NCBI GenBank assembly: GCA_013289825.1
Contig: JABCZF010000013.1
Coordinates: 1 to 64,000 of the forward strand
Source: Acidobacteriota bacterium
GTDB taxonomy: Bacteria; Acidobacteriota; Terriglobia; Acidiferrales; UBA7541
DNA length: 64,000 nt
Direction of reading: 5' to 3'
In this document: positions 45,409 to 52,959 of the stretch, one piece after another
Layout of the letters: every line of letters begins with the position of its first letter
How positions within the stretch are numbered: position 1 is the stretch's first letter
The notes under the pieces: model-generated
What the model was told of the DNA's origin: nothing
The model's input: only the letters and a program-made list of their open reading frames with translations
The model's database searches: none
Made by a program: the position numbers and the translations under genes

Positions 45409-45485
45409 TGGCGCGCCCGGTGAGGGTCGAACTCACGACCTACAGCTTCGGAGGCTGTCGCTCTATCCATCTGAGCTACGGGCGC
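45409..45485 (-). tRNA. tRNA-Arg (CCG anticodon), CCA encoded
   Basis: On the minus strand the sequence folds as a complete tRNA: acceptor GCGCCCG pairing with CGGGCGC, D arm GCTC..GAGC, anticodon stem ACAGC/GCTGT with loop CTCCGAA (anticodon CCG), a 5-base variable loop, and T arm GTGAG-TTCGACC-CTCAC. Discriminator G is followed by an encoded CCA at 45411-45409. It reads CGG codons. The flanks at 45254-45408 and 45486-45659 hold no gene. Confidence 0.96.
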
Positions 45486-45659
45486 ACGGTTGCGTTTCAC
45501 AGGGAGGCGCTGGAATCGCAGTCACGCGATAATTGCGACGTGTTCGATTATTCTAGCGCTTGCACGGCTTGCGCGCCAGAGTGCTCTTGGAGGCGCGGGC
45601 TGGACGGCTGATCTGGTTCTCGCGACGGTTCGCTTTCAGTTGGAGGAAAGCTTTCGAGT

Positions 45660-46019
45660 TCAGCCTTTTGCCCGGGCCTTGATGTCGTGAGCGAGTTTTT
45701 CAATTTCTTCAGCTTTTTTCACCAGGGCCAGCGACAGGATCTGCGAGGAATCTGTTTTCTCCACTTCCGTCTTCAAATCGGACGCGAGCTGATAGAGTTT
45801 TTCGATGTTCTTCTTGATGTCCTTCTCGTTGGCTTCCAGAAGTGCCTTGGTAGAAGATTTCGCCGGCGCGGGGTCAGAACTCTCGGGATCTATCGCAGGG
45901 TCGGAAGTAGGTGGCCGGCCGGATGGCTTGGCCTGGCCGCTCAGGATGCCGACGCGCATAAGTGCTAGCGTGCCTGTGCCGGCCAAAGCGGTCAAAAATC
46001 TGCGTCTCGTGTTAGACAT
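45660..46019 (-). CDS. Tat-exported small helical protein
   Basis: A 119-residue protein. NTRRRFLTALAG at residues 3-14 is a Tat signal motif with a hydrophobic stretch to about 28. A Pro/Ser/Asp-rich linker (35-55) leads to a helical, Lys/Glu-rich region with coiled-coil character (about 58-115). No cofactor motif such as CxxCH or CxxC is present, so the reason for Tat export is unclear; it may bind a folded partner. GAGG precedes the ATG. It is divergent from the MscS gene. Confidence 0.75.
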   Translation of the reverse strand: MSNTRRRFLTALAGTGTLALMRVGILSGQAKPSGRPPTSDPAIDPESSDPAPAKSSTKALLEANEKDIKKNIEKLYQLASDLKTEVEKTDSSQILSLALVKKAEEIEKLAHDIKARAKG

Positions 46020-46116
46020 ATTTGCCTCACTCTGTGGTCCGCCGGCTCAGAATTGAGCTCTCATCAGACGGGCATCCCTGCTCCTCCAATGTTATACTTT
46101 CCTTCCCGAAAAAACG

Positions 46117-47010
46117 ATGACCAGTCTCTCCATTCCCTGGCCCGAATGGCCCGAATTCACAGTCAATGTCAGTAAGCTACTAGCCATCATAGCCATCTTC
46201 TTTATTGCTCTGCTCATTAATCGCTTTCTCCGGGTTCTGACCAAGCTGGTCATCAAGCATGCCGCTACTCAGAGTCGCGCGGCGCAGGTCCGCGAACAGC
46301 AAACTCGTACGCTCGCGGGCGTGCTTTATGGCTCCGGAAGCAAGGTTGTCTGGTTCGTGGCGGTGTTAACGGCGCTGGACCAATGTCACATCAGCGTCGC
46401 GCCGGCTCTGACGCTGGCGGGACTTGCCAGCGTCGCGCTGGGTTTCGGCGCGCAGAATCTCGTACGCGACTTGATTACCGGCTTCTATATCGTACTCGAA
46501 GACCAATTCGTGATAGGTGATACTATTCAGATTGGCGATGCCACTGGACGCGTCGAACATTTGACGCTGCGGCGCACCGTGTTGCGCGATGCCCGCGGCG
46601 CGCTGGTGACGATTGCCAACGGCGAAATACGCACGGTGAGCAATCTTAGCCGCGACTGGTCGCAGGCTTTTGTGGATATATCCATTGCGCCGGAAATATC
46701 CCTCGAGAAAACAATGCAGGCGCTAGAGAGCGCCGCCGCGGAGTTGCGCGGGGACCCGTCGTGGTCGCAGGCGCTGGTCGATGGGCCGCGCATTCTTGGA
46801 GTACAGGCGTTCGACCGATCGTCTTCAACGGTGCGTTTGCAAGTGCGCACGGCCCCGACGCGGCAGGATGAAGTGTCGCGTGAACTTCGGCGGCGCGTCC
46901 AGATTGAGTTTCAACGGCAAGGACTTCCGTTATCAAACGTGCAGCGATTCGAACTGGTTAGCGCCTCTCCTTCTCCGCCAGAGGCACCCAAGCCAGACAA
47001 GCCGAATTAG
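46117..47010 (+). CDS. Small-conductance mechanosensitive channel (MscS family)
   Basis: A 297-residue inner-membrane channel with three hydrophobic segments near residues 18-38, 70-90 and 93-112. The pore helix and hinge are conserved (LAGLASVALGFGAQNLVRDLITGFYIVLEDQF), followed by the beta domain GDTIQIGDATGRVEHLTLRRTVLRD and a C-terminal alpha/beta domain. A Pro-rich tail ends the protein. It should open on hypo-osmotic stress. A TATACT box at 46093-46098 suggests a promoter with a very short leader. The next gene starts 15 bases downstream, likely in the same transcript. Confidence 0.92.
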   Translation: MTSLSIPWPEWPEFTVNVSKLLAIIAIFFIALLINRFLRVLTKLVIKHAATQSRAAQVREQQTRTLAGVLYGSGSKVVWFVAVLTALDQCHISVAPALTLAGLASVALGFGAQNLVRDLITGFYIVLEDQFVIGDTIQIGDATGRVEHLTLRRTVLRDARGALVTIANGEIRTVSNLSRDWSQAFVDISIAPEISLEKTMQALESAAAELRGDPSWSQALVDGPRILGVQAFDRSSSTVRLQVRTAPTRQDEVSRELRRRVQIEFQRQGLPLSNVQRFELVSASPSPPEAPKPDKPN

Positions 47011-47025
47011 CAAGGAGAACCCGAA

Positions 47026-47481
47026 ATGAGCCAAGTTACCTATGACGAAGTAAATCTGATGCTGAAGCTTTACGAGATGAGACGTGAGCCGAGGCTGCGG
47101 CAGGCGCGCGCATGGTTTCTGGAGCATTTTCATCCGACATCTCCCGAAGACATGATGCAGAAATTTCCGCAGGGCGGAGAGGAAAACACTTTCATTCGCA
47201 TGGTCATCAGCTACTGGGATATGGTGGCGAGCATTGTGAATCGCGGATTGATCAACGACGAACTTTTCTTTGAAAGTAATGGAGAGATCTGGGTGGTATG
47301 GGACCGCATGCACAGCATCGTACCCATCTGGCGTGCAGCCTTCAAGAATCCGCAGTTGTTTTCTAACATTGAAGATACTTGCAGGAGGCTGGAAGCCTGG
47401 CGCGAGAAGAGGGCACCGGGTTCGAGCACGGCGATGCGGCAGATGATGGATCAAGCGCGTCAAAAACCGGCTGGCGCTTGA
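47026..47481 (+). CDS. Conserved hypothetical protein, probably helical
   Basis: A 151-residue soluble protein with no signal peptide or membrane segment. It is rich in Trp, Met and Arg, with predicted helices around YDEVNLMLKLYEMRRE (about 6-21), RQARAWFLEHF and MVISYWDMVASIVNRGLI (about 59-76). I do not recognise a family with confidence. AAGGAG lies about eight bases before the ATG, and it follows the MscS gene by 15 bases, so they are probably co-transcribed. Confidence 0.75.
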   Translation: MSQVTYDEVNLMLKLYEMRREPRLRQARAWFLEHFHPTSPEDMMQKFPQGGEENTFIRMVISYWDMVASIVNRGLINDELFFESNGEIWVVWDRMHSIVPIWRAAFKNPQLFSNIEDTCRRLEAWREKRAPGSSTAMRQMMDQARQKPAGA

Positions 47482-47521
47482 TTTCGTCGGCACGGGAAAT
47501 TCCTGGTCCGGCGGACTCCTA

Positions 47522-48490
47522 TCAGTGTTGGAGCCGCAAGGGTTGCAGCAACGGAGCGGTTACCGGCTCTGTTCTTGCGATCGGCTGGGCCATCCGAAGG
47601 CAATCACGGCCCGATGCTTTCGCCTTATAAAGAGCGGTATCCACCTCGTGCAACAATTCCTCGACAGGTCTAAGACCCCAGTCCGAGCTCATAAGAGCGC
47701 CAAGACTCATGGTGAGACTGAGAGAGCCCTTCGCGGTCTGTATCGGGCCATTGGAGATGGACTTGCGAATGGCTTCCGCACGGGCGGGCGCGAATGCCGG
47801 ATCGCAACTGTTTAGTACCACGAGGAATTCTTCCCCTCCGTAACGTCCCACGAAATCATAGGAGCGCACGGAACCGAGAAGGCGATTGGCAGTTTCTATG
47901 AGGACTTCGTCACCCACTACGTGGCCATAGGTGTCGTTGACCCGCTTGAAGTGATCCACATCGCCGAGCAGGATTGTGGTGGATTTTTTTTCGCGGTGCG
48001 AGCGGTGCAGCTCTCGAGTAAGCAAGTCCATAATCGCACCGCGGTTTAGCAGGGAAGTTAGCGGATCGTGCGTGGCCCGAAAACGCATGTTCTCCCGGGC
48101 TTCCACCAGCCGGTCCTCCAAGAGCAGGATGCGTTCTCCGACGCGGAGCCGTGCGCGCAATTCTTCTGCATTGAACGGTTTGGTCAAATAGTCGTCGGCT
48201 CCCGATTCTAGGCCGAGCACGGTCTCCTCTTTGGTTCCCTTTGAGGTTAGCAGTACCATATAGACGTACGTTTGTTCCGAGCGCTTACGAACGGCGCGGC
48301 ACACCCCGGGCCCATCTAACTCCGGCATGACCCAGTCCAGTAATGCCAGACGAGGTGCCTCGAGCTTCTGAAGTTGTTCCAGAGCTTGCTTGCCGTTTTC
48401 CACCGCAGTGACTTCGTAGCCGGCACGTTCCAGCGTTTTTTCGAGTAATCGACGTGAAAGCGCGTCGTCGTCGGCGATCAAGATCTTCAA
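47522..48490 (-). CDS. Response regulator with REC and GGDEF domains (diguanylate cyclase)
   Basis: A 322-residue cytoplasmic signalling protein. The receiver domain (1-120) has the acidic pocket D7-D9, phosphoacceptor Asp52 (LLDWVMPE) and Lys104. The GGDEF domain (about 135-305) has an intact active site GGEEF at 218-222 and an inhibitory site RSYD at 209-212, exactly five residues before it. It should make cyclic-di-GMP on phosphorylation with product inhibition. The start is TTG at 48490, preceded by GGAGGT at ideal spacing and overlapping the stop of the Hpt gene (TTGA), so the two are translationally coupled. Confidence 0.93.
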   Translation of the reverse strand: MKILIADDDALSRRLLEKTLERAGYEVTAVENGKQALEQLQKLEAPRLALLDWVMPELDGPGVCRAVRKRSEQTYVYMVLLTSKGTKEETVLGLESGADDYLTKPFNAEELRARLRVGERILLLEDRLVEARENMRFRATHDPLTSLLNRGAIMDLLTRELHRSHREKKSTTILLGDVDHFKRVNDTYGHVVGDEVLIETANRLLGSVRSYDFVGRYGGEEFLVVLNSCDPAFAPARAEAIRKSISNGPIQTAKGSLSLTMSLGALMSSDWGLRPVEELLHEVDTALYKAKASGRDCLRMAQPIARTEPVTAPLLQPLRLQH

Positions 48491-48861
48491 TGGCGCACCT
48501 CCGCCATGTACGCCTCAAGTTCGGGCAAGAGACTGGCGGCTTCGCATTTCAAGGCCTGCAAAGCGCCTTTTAGGGAAGCTGTTTCTCCGGCGGAGGCTAT
48601 GACCTCGAGTCTTGCGGCCGCGGCTGCAGTACGCACACCGCCCAGACTGGAAAGCATCCCCTTGAGCGTATGAGCCAACCTTGCGGCCTCTTTCAAGTCC
48701 TCGGCAGCCACAGCTGACTCGAGAGAACGCATGGTTAGCGGGAAGTCCTCTTTGAATATGTTCAGGAGGTCCCGCAGCAGCTCCTGATCATTGTCGACCC
48801 TCTCCAGCAGTTCAGCCAGATTCCAAGCCGGATCCGAATGACTGTCTTCATTTTTCTTCAT
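48487..48861 (-). CDS. Histidine phosphotransfer (Hpt) domain protein
   Basis: A 124-residue single-domain Hpt protein. The phosphorylatable His64 lies in AHTLKGMLSSLGG, matching the HxLKGxxxxLG consensus, within a four-helix bundle. It would relay phosphate from a hybrid kinase encoded elsewhere to the REC-GGDEF protein directly downstream. The start at 48861 has GGAAG upstream; the frame is open to 48969 without a ribosome site. Its stop overlaps the TTG start of the next gene. Confidence 0.9.
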   Translation of the reverse strand: MKKNEDSHSDPAWNLAELLERVDNDQELLRDLLNIFKEDFPLTMRSLESAVAAEDLKEAARLAHTLKGMLSSLGGVRTAAAAARLEVIASAGETASLKGALQALKCEAASLLPELEAYMAEVRH

Positions 48862-49001
48862 GGTTTCACTTCCATGCTTGAGCTTCGAATCTGCAAGTTC
48901 TTCTGTGTCCACTCGCAGAAACTCGGCTTGAATTGGTTGCGACACGCACCTGTCTGTAGCCGGTGGCAAGGGGAGTGTTCGAAGTGCGTCCGGGTGTCAT
49001 G

Positions 49002-49652
49002 CTAGCTTTTCGCCGCCTCCGCCCTGGTGATGACGTGCCGCGCCAGCGCCAGCATGTTCGAACTGATTCTGAGGTGTGCGTCGCTGGCCGCCCCTATGTT
49101 CACTTCAAACTGCAGCCTGTCTTCCGCGATCAGGAAATCGATCGCGCCGCCGCTGGCGAGAAAATCGGGAGTTTCGCCGACGGTTAGCACGTTGCCTCCC
49201 TGAATGGATTTGAAGATGCTTCCGTAGCGCTTACCCTCCGAGCGGCTAACGAAAAGAATATGACAAGCGCGCAGATCCTGTTCTTTGTGCGCCCAGCGAA
49301 CTTCCACGCGCCGGCCGCGGATGGAAGTTCCTCGGGTGGCCTCTGCCAAAGAGGCTCCGAAAGGAAAGTCTCCAAAAACGCAAAGGAGAAGCGGCGATTG
49401 CCCGGCGGAGAAAGCGTCGGGGGGCCACTCAACAAATCTGGGAAAGGCCGCCAGAAACGAGGCTTTTGCTTGGTATTCGTTGAGCCTCTCCTCTCGGCCG
49501 CCTGAAGCGGGCAAAGGCAGCACCAGGGTCGTGAGTAGTCCAAGAAAGACGAAACCGCGAAGCCGTTTTTCTGTCGAGAAGCGTCTTTTTGGCGCTCGAA
49601 GGAGGGAGACGCGGCCAACACCGAGCCCGAGAAACAGGCGCGCCAAGTGCAC
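49002..49652 (-). CDS. YfiR-family periplasmic protein (DUF4154)
   Basis: A 216-residue exported protein. A basic N-terminus and hydrophobic stretch near residues 33-48 end in LPASG. The mature domain has the YfiR family pattern: YQAKASFLAAFPRFVEWPP near 60, LLLCVFGDFPFG near 85, a second Cys in RACHILFVS near 122, GGNVLTVGE near 148 and FEVNIGAASDAHLRISSNML near 180. In Pseudomonas YfiR represses a membrane diguanylate cyclase in a redox-dependent way; here the neighbours are an Hpt and a REC-GGDEF protein. The GTG start at 49652 follows GGGAGG; longer frames to 49673 or 49727 lack one. Start uncertain. Confidence 0.85.
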   Translation of the reverse strand: MHLARLFLGLGVGRVSLLRAPKRRFSTEKRLRGFVFLGLLTTLVLPLPASGGREERLNEYQAKASFLAAFPRFVEWPPDAFSAGQSPLLLCVFGDFPFGASLAEATRGTSIRGRRVEVRWAHKEQDLRACHILFVSRSEGKRYGSIFKSIQGGNVLTVGETPDFLASGGAIDFLIAEDRLQFEVNIGAASDAHLRISSNMLALARHVITRAEAAKS

Positions 49653-49889
49653 GCTGCCCTCCCTTGCCGACATCGCGAGGCCATAAGCAAAACGGAATTG
49701 CACAGAGCCCCCCATTCCTTGGGGCAAGCCGGAGGCCAGATACAGGCTCGGTGACGAATTCTAAGCTGTTGAAATACAGGAGGTTACACCGCTGACCTTC
49801 GTGGCGGGCGGAACCACGGATTCCCAGGTCGGGACACAGGCGAGGAAGCAGTTCAGAGTGGAACAGGTCGCGTCAGTTCTTACTGTTCT

Positions 49890-52070
49890 TTAGCTTGTCG
49901 ATGGGACCCCACTTTGCGCCGTGTTTAGGCCGTTCGGGACCATAGGAAGGCCTCGGAGGCGCGTGCCCGTGGCTTGGAAAATGGCGTTGCCGATGGCTGG
50001 AGCGACGGCCATGATTGGTGTTTCGCCTGCTCCTGCCGAGGGAAGGTCCTTTCGATCCAGAAGGACGGCTTCGATTTCCGGGACGTCGCGGAAGCGCGGC
50101 ACACGATAGCGCGAGAAACGTGGATTGGTGATGCGGCCATTCTCGAACTCGATGAATTCGAACAGAGCACCACCAAGCCCCTGAATATTCGCGCCAATCA
50201 CCTGATTGCGCAATCCATCGGGATTTACGATGGCGCCGCATTCGAAGGCCGTTGTCATTCGCACTACGCGCACCGCGCCGGAAGTGTGATCTACCGAAAC
50301 CTCGGCACATGTCGCCACGTAGCCACCCTTTTCAAGACCCCCTGCGATGCCGAATCCCTGTCCCTCCTGTGTTTTCTTGTGCGACCAGCCAAAAGATTTC
50401 GCTGCCGCGTCAAACACGGCACGCAGCCGGGAATCGGAGAGATTCTTCAGCCGGAATTCCAGTGGATCGATTTGCGCCGCATGGGCGAGCTCGTCCATGT
50501 GGCTTTCTCGCGCGAAAAAGTTTGCCGTGGCCGCCAGCCCCCGATAGGAGCCGCTCCGCAGAGGGCACTGTGTGGAGTGAAATTGGATGTGCTGGTTGGG
50601 GACGACATACGGAGTATCGATGGCTGACATTCCTGAGTTGTAATTGTGAAATTCCCATGCTGTTAGCGCGCCATCGGCAGCAATGCCGCTCTTGATTTCC
50701 ATCACGCCTGCTGGCCGAAAATAGGCCCAGGTGAACTCTTCTTCCCGCGTCCAAACCACTTGGACGGGGCGCCCCGCAGCGCGCGCCAGCCGGGCGGCTT
50801 CCAGCGCGGCATCTCCGGTGTGTTTGCCCCCGTAGGCAGAACCGGTATCCGGGACGATCACGCGCACGTCACTTTCCGAAACGTGAAAGACACTGGCCAG
50901 CTCATCGCGCACGGCAAACGGGCGCTGCGATCCCGTCCATACCGTGAGTTTGCCATCGGACCATTCGGCCACCGCCGCGCGCGGCTCGAGCGGGGCATGC
51001 GCGATGAACGCTACCGTGTAGGTGGCATCCAAACGGTGCGCAGCAGCCGCGAAGCCGTCCTCCACAGAGCCGGTTGTTTTTCGAGAGCGATCGTCGCTCT
51101 TGACCGTGGCATTCTTTTTCAGATAGGAAAAGAGCTCTTTGCTTGAAGTATGGGACACTTCCTTCCATTCGGTCTGAATTGTCTCGAGCGCTCTACTGGC
51201 GTCTCGTTCATTGCCCGCGGCGGCACCGATGAAGTCGCCGTCGCGCACGACAATAACCCCGCTCATCGCTAGGGCAGCTTTCGCATCGTAAGAAGTGAGC
51301 GTTGCGCCGAACGACGGCGGTCGAAGCACTTTGCCGTACAGCTGGCCTGGCCGACGAAGATCGGGAGTGTATTGGTGCTTTCCGGTGACGAACGCGCGGG
51401 CATCCTTTTTCGGAATAGATTTCCCTGCAATCGTCCATTGATCCGGCGGAGTGACGGGATCTTCCGCGGGGAGGTTTTGCGCCAGAGTCTTGCCACGGGC
51501 CAAATCCGCATAGCGAAGCGATCGGCCAGTGGCTGGATCGGTCACCTTTCCGTCTGCTGTAGTAAGTCCTTCGGCTGCGACGTTCCATTCTTTCGCGGCT
51601 GCGCCGACCAGCAGGTCTCGCGCGGCGGCGGCGGCGCGGCGAAGCTGAGGCGACATAGTAGGCATGGAGCGGCTACCCACCGTTCCGAAATCGAACGGCG
51701 TCAGTGCCGTGTCGGCCGTCACCATGGTTACGCTTTCAAAAGGTAGGTGCAATTCATCGGCCACCGTTTGCGCCAGCGATGTGCGGATGTTTTGGCCAAT
51801 CTCTACTTTGCCCGTGAACGCGGTCACGTTCCCGTCTTCGCCGATATGCAGCCATGCCGTGATGTCTTTTGGGAGTTCTTCCTGGTGAAAGCCCTGGGTG
51901 GGCGCGGTTTCCTGAGCGGCCAGGGTATCTCTTGCTACCGCAAAAACGGCAATGCCTGCGCCGAGAAACTTGAAGAAATCGCGGCGGGGCAATTCGAAAC
52001 GATGCATCGGGGCTGCGGTGAATTCGTAGCGCTCGGGTTCGGGCTGAAACTTAATGGAAGAGCCGCTCAT
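49890..52070 (-). CDS. Molybdenum hydroxylase large subunit (isoquinoline 1-oxidoreductase beta-like)
   Basis: A 726-residue molybdopterin-cytosine-dinucleotide subunit of the xanthine oxidase family. LPRRDFFKFLGAG near residues 27-39 is a Tat signal inside a longer N-terminus. The two-part MoCo domain follows with its characteristic segments ITAWLHIGEDGNVTAFTGKVEIGQ near 70, AYGGKHTGDAALEAARLARA and RSGSYRGLAATANFFARESHMDEL, and the active-site Glu in GAGETPIMAV near the C-terminus. Such enzymes hydroxylate aldehydes or N-heterocycles and pass electrons to a cytochrome. The ATG overlaps the stop of the iron-sulfur subunit (ATGA). No FAD subunit or XdhC-like maturation gene is present. Confidence 0.92.
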   Translation of the reverse strand: MSGSSIKFQPEPERYEFTAAPMHRFELPRRDFFKFLGAGIAVFAVARDTLAAQETAPTQGFHQEELPKDITAWLHIGEDGNVTAFTGKVEIGQNIRTSLAQTVADELHLPFESVTMVTADTALTPFDFGTVGSRSMPTMSPQLRRAAAAARDLLVGAAAKEWNVAAEGLTTADGKVTDPATGRSLRYADLARGKTLAQNLPAEDPVTPPDQWTIAGKSIPKKDARAFVTGKHQYTPDLRRPGQLYGKVLRPPSFGATLTSYDAKAALAMSGVIVVRDGDFIGAAAGNERDASRALETIQTEWKEVSHTSSKELFSYLKKNATVKSDDRSRKTTGSVEDGFAAAAHRLDATYTVAFIAHAPLEPRAAVAEWSDGKLTVWTGSQRPFAVRDELASVFHVSESDVRVIVPDTGSAYGGKHTGDAALEAARLARAAGRPVQVVWTREEEFTWAYFRPAGVMEIKSGIAADGALTAWEFHNYNSGMSAIDTPYVVPNQHIQFHSTQCPLRSGSYRGLAATANFFARESHMDELAHAAQIDPLEFRLKNLSDSRLRAVFDAAAKSFGWSHKKTQEGQGFGIAGGLEKGGYVATCAEVSVDHTSGAVRVVRMTTAFECGAIVNPDGLRNQVIGANIQGLGGALFEFIEFENGRITNPRFSRYRVPRFRDVPEIEAVLLDRKDLPSAGAGETPIMAVAPAIGNAIFQATGTRLRGLPMVPNGLNTAQSGVPSTS

Positions 52071-52546
52071 CGTCCGCGCTCCTCGATCGACTTGGCTGCT
52101 TGATGAACCGCGTCGATGATCCGCGGATGAGTTCCGCAGCGGCAGATATTGCCCTGCAGGGATTGAATAATCTCCGCCGAGGTGGGATGGGGGTTCGTTC
52201 TGAGAAGGCCGACGCTGCTCAAGATCATCCCCGATGTGCAGTAGGCGCACTGGAACGCTCCCGAGTCGAGAAATGCCTGCTGCACCGGATGCAGGCGCCC
52301 GTCCTTCTCGAGACCTTCAATAGTTGTGATGGGTTTTGCTGCGGCTGCACTGACAGGAATCTGACACGAGCGGCGCGGCGCTCCGCTGAGCAGGATCGTG
52401 CATGCGCCGCATTGGCCCTCGCCACAGCCGTACTTGGTTCCGGTCAGGCCCAGTTCATCGCGGAGTGCCGTGAGAAGCGGCGTTTCTGGATCGCAGTGGA
52501 CCGCTTGACGCTTACCGTTGATTTCCAGTTCGATCGGCTTCGCCAT
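52067..52546 (-). CDS. Molybdenum hydroxylase [2Fe-2S] subunit (isoquinoline 1-oxidoreductase alpha-like)
   Basis: A 159-residue iron-sulfur protein. Cys41, Cys46, Cys49 and Cys61 (YGCGEGQCGACT..RSC) bind the plant-ferredoxin-type cluster, and Cys100, Cys103, Cys135 and Cys137 (CAYC..NICRCG) the second cluster in the helical domain. It carries electrons from the molybdenum centre of the partner encoded immediately downstream. It has no signal of its own and would travel with the Tat-signalled large subunit. First gene of a two-gene operon. Confidence 0.94.
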   Translation of the reverse strand: MAKPIELEINGKRQAVHCDPETPLLTALRDELGLTGTKYGCGEGQCGACTILLSGAPRRSCQIPVSAAAAKPITTIEGLEKDGRLHPVQQAFLDSGAFQCAYCTSGMILSSVGLLRTNPHPTSAEIIQSLQGNICRCGTHPRIIDAVHQAAKSIEERGR

Positions 52547-52959
52547 CGTTTTCCTTTCGGCTTGTGAAATTCTGTAAGCCGGGTCACCGTTCGCTACATC
52601 TTACCACCGGGAAGAACCGAAGAAATCGGCGAACTCACGTCCCAGCGGTTGCGGCCGTTCTGACGCTCAAGTGAATCGTTTCGCCATACGCTCTTGCGAT
52701 GAGCGGGCTTCACACGGCCGACGCGTTTCAGGAAGCGAGGGCACAACGCATATTCGTATGAACGCTCGATACCTTTGGAGGTTAGAGAAGAATTGATTCT
52801 CAATTTAGATGAACTTGGTGGAACAAGGGTTTTATTTTCAACCGGTTGAAATCGATTTGGGAAGTGCACCCTCTGGCAGCAATCGTGCGTTGGCATAGGA
52901 GTGCAATCTCTACTGTTTTGGTGGACTTCGGGCCATTACGAGCTTCTGGAGGAAACTCG
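52547..52959. other. Intergenic region between divergent operons
   Basis: About 400 bases between the molybdenum hydroxylase operon and receptor 2. It contains the 16-bp LacI-type palindrome at 52836-52851. A 100-codon frame on the minus strand has no family character. The 5' leader of receptor 2 lies to the right of the palindrome. Confidence 0.5.
52836..52851. promoter_or_regulatory. LacI-type operator candidate upstream of receptor 2
   Basis: TTTCAACCGGTTGAAA is a perfect 16-bp palindrome with the central AACCGGTT core and CpG centre typical of LacI/GalR-family operators. It lies about 110 bases before the receptor 2 start, in the promoter region. No LacI-family regulator with a DNA-binding domain is encoded in the window. 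Confidence 0.6.

Noticed and set aside
45101..45436. A 111-codon minus-strand frame
   Set aside because: It runs through the tRNA and the end of the 43193-45253 gene and has no family character.
45281..45532. An 83-codon plus-strand frame ending near the tRNA
   Set aside because: Its last part is the antisense translation of the tRNA-Arg gene, a known source of spurious database proteins; it has no ribosome site.
52594..52896. A 100-codon minus-strand frame between the molybdenum hydroxylase and receptor 2
   Set aside because: Covers the LacI-type palindrome and promoter region, has no ribosome site and no recognised family.
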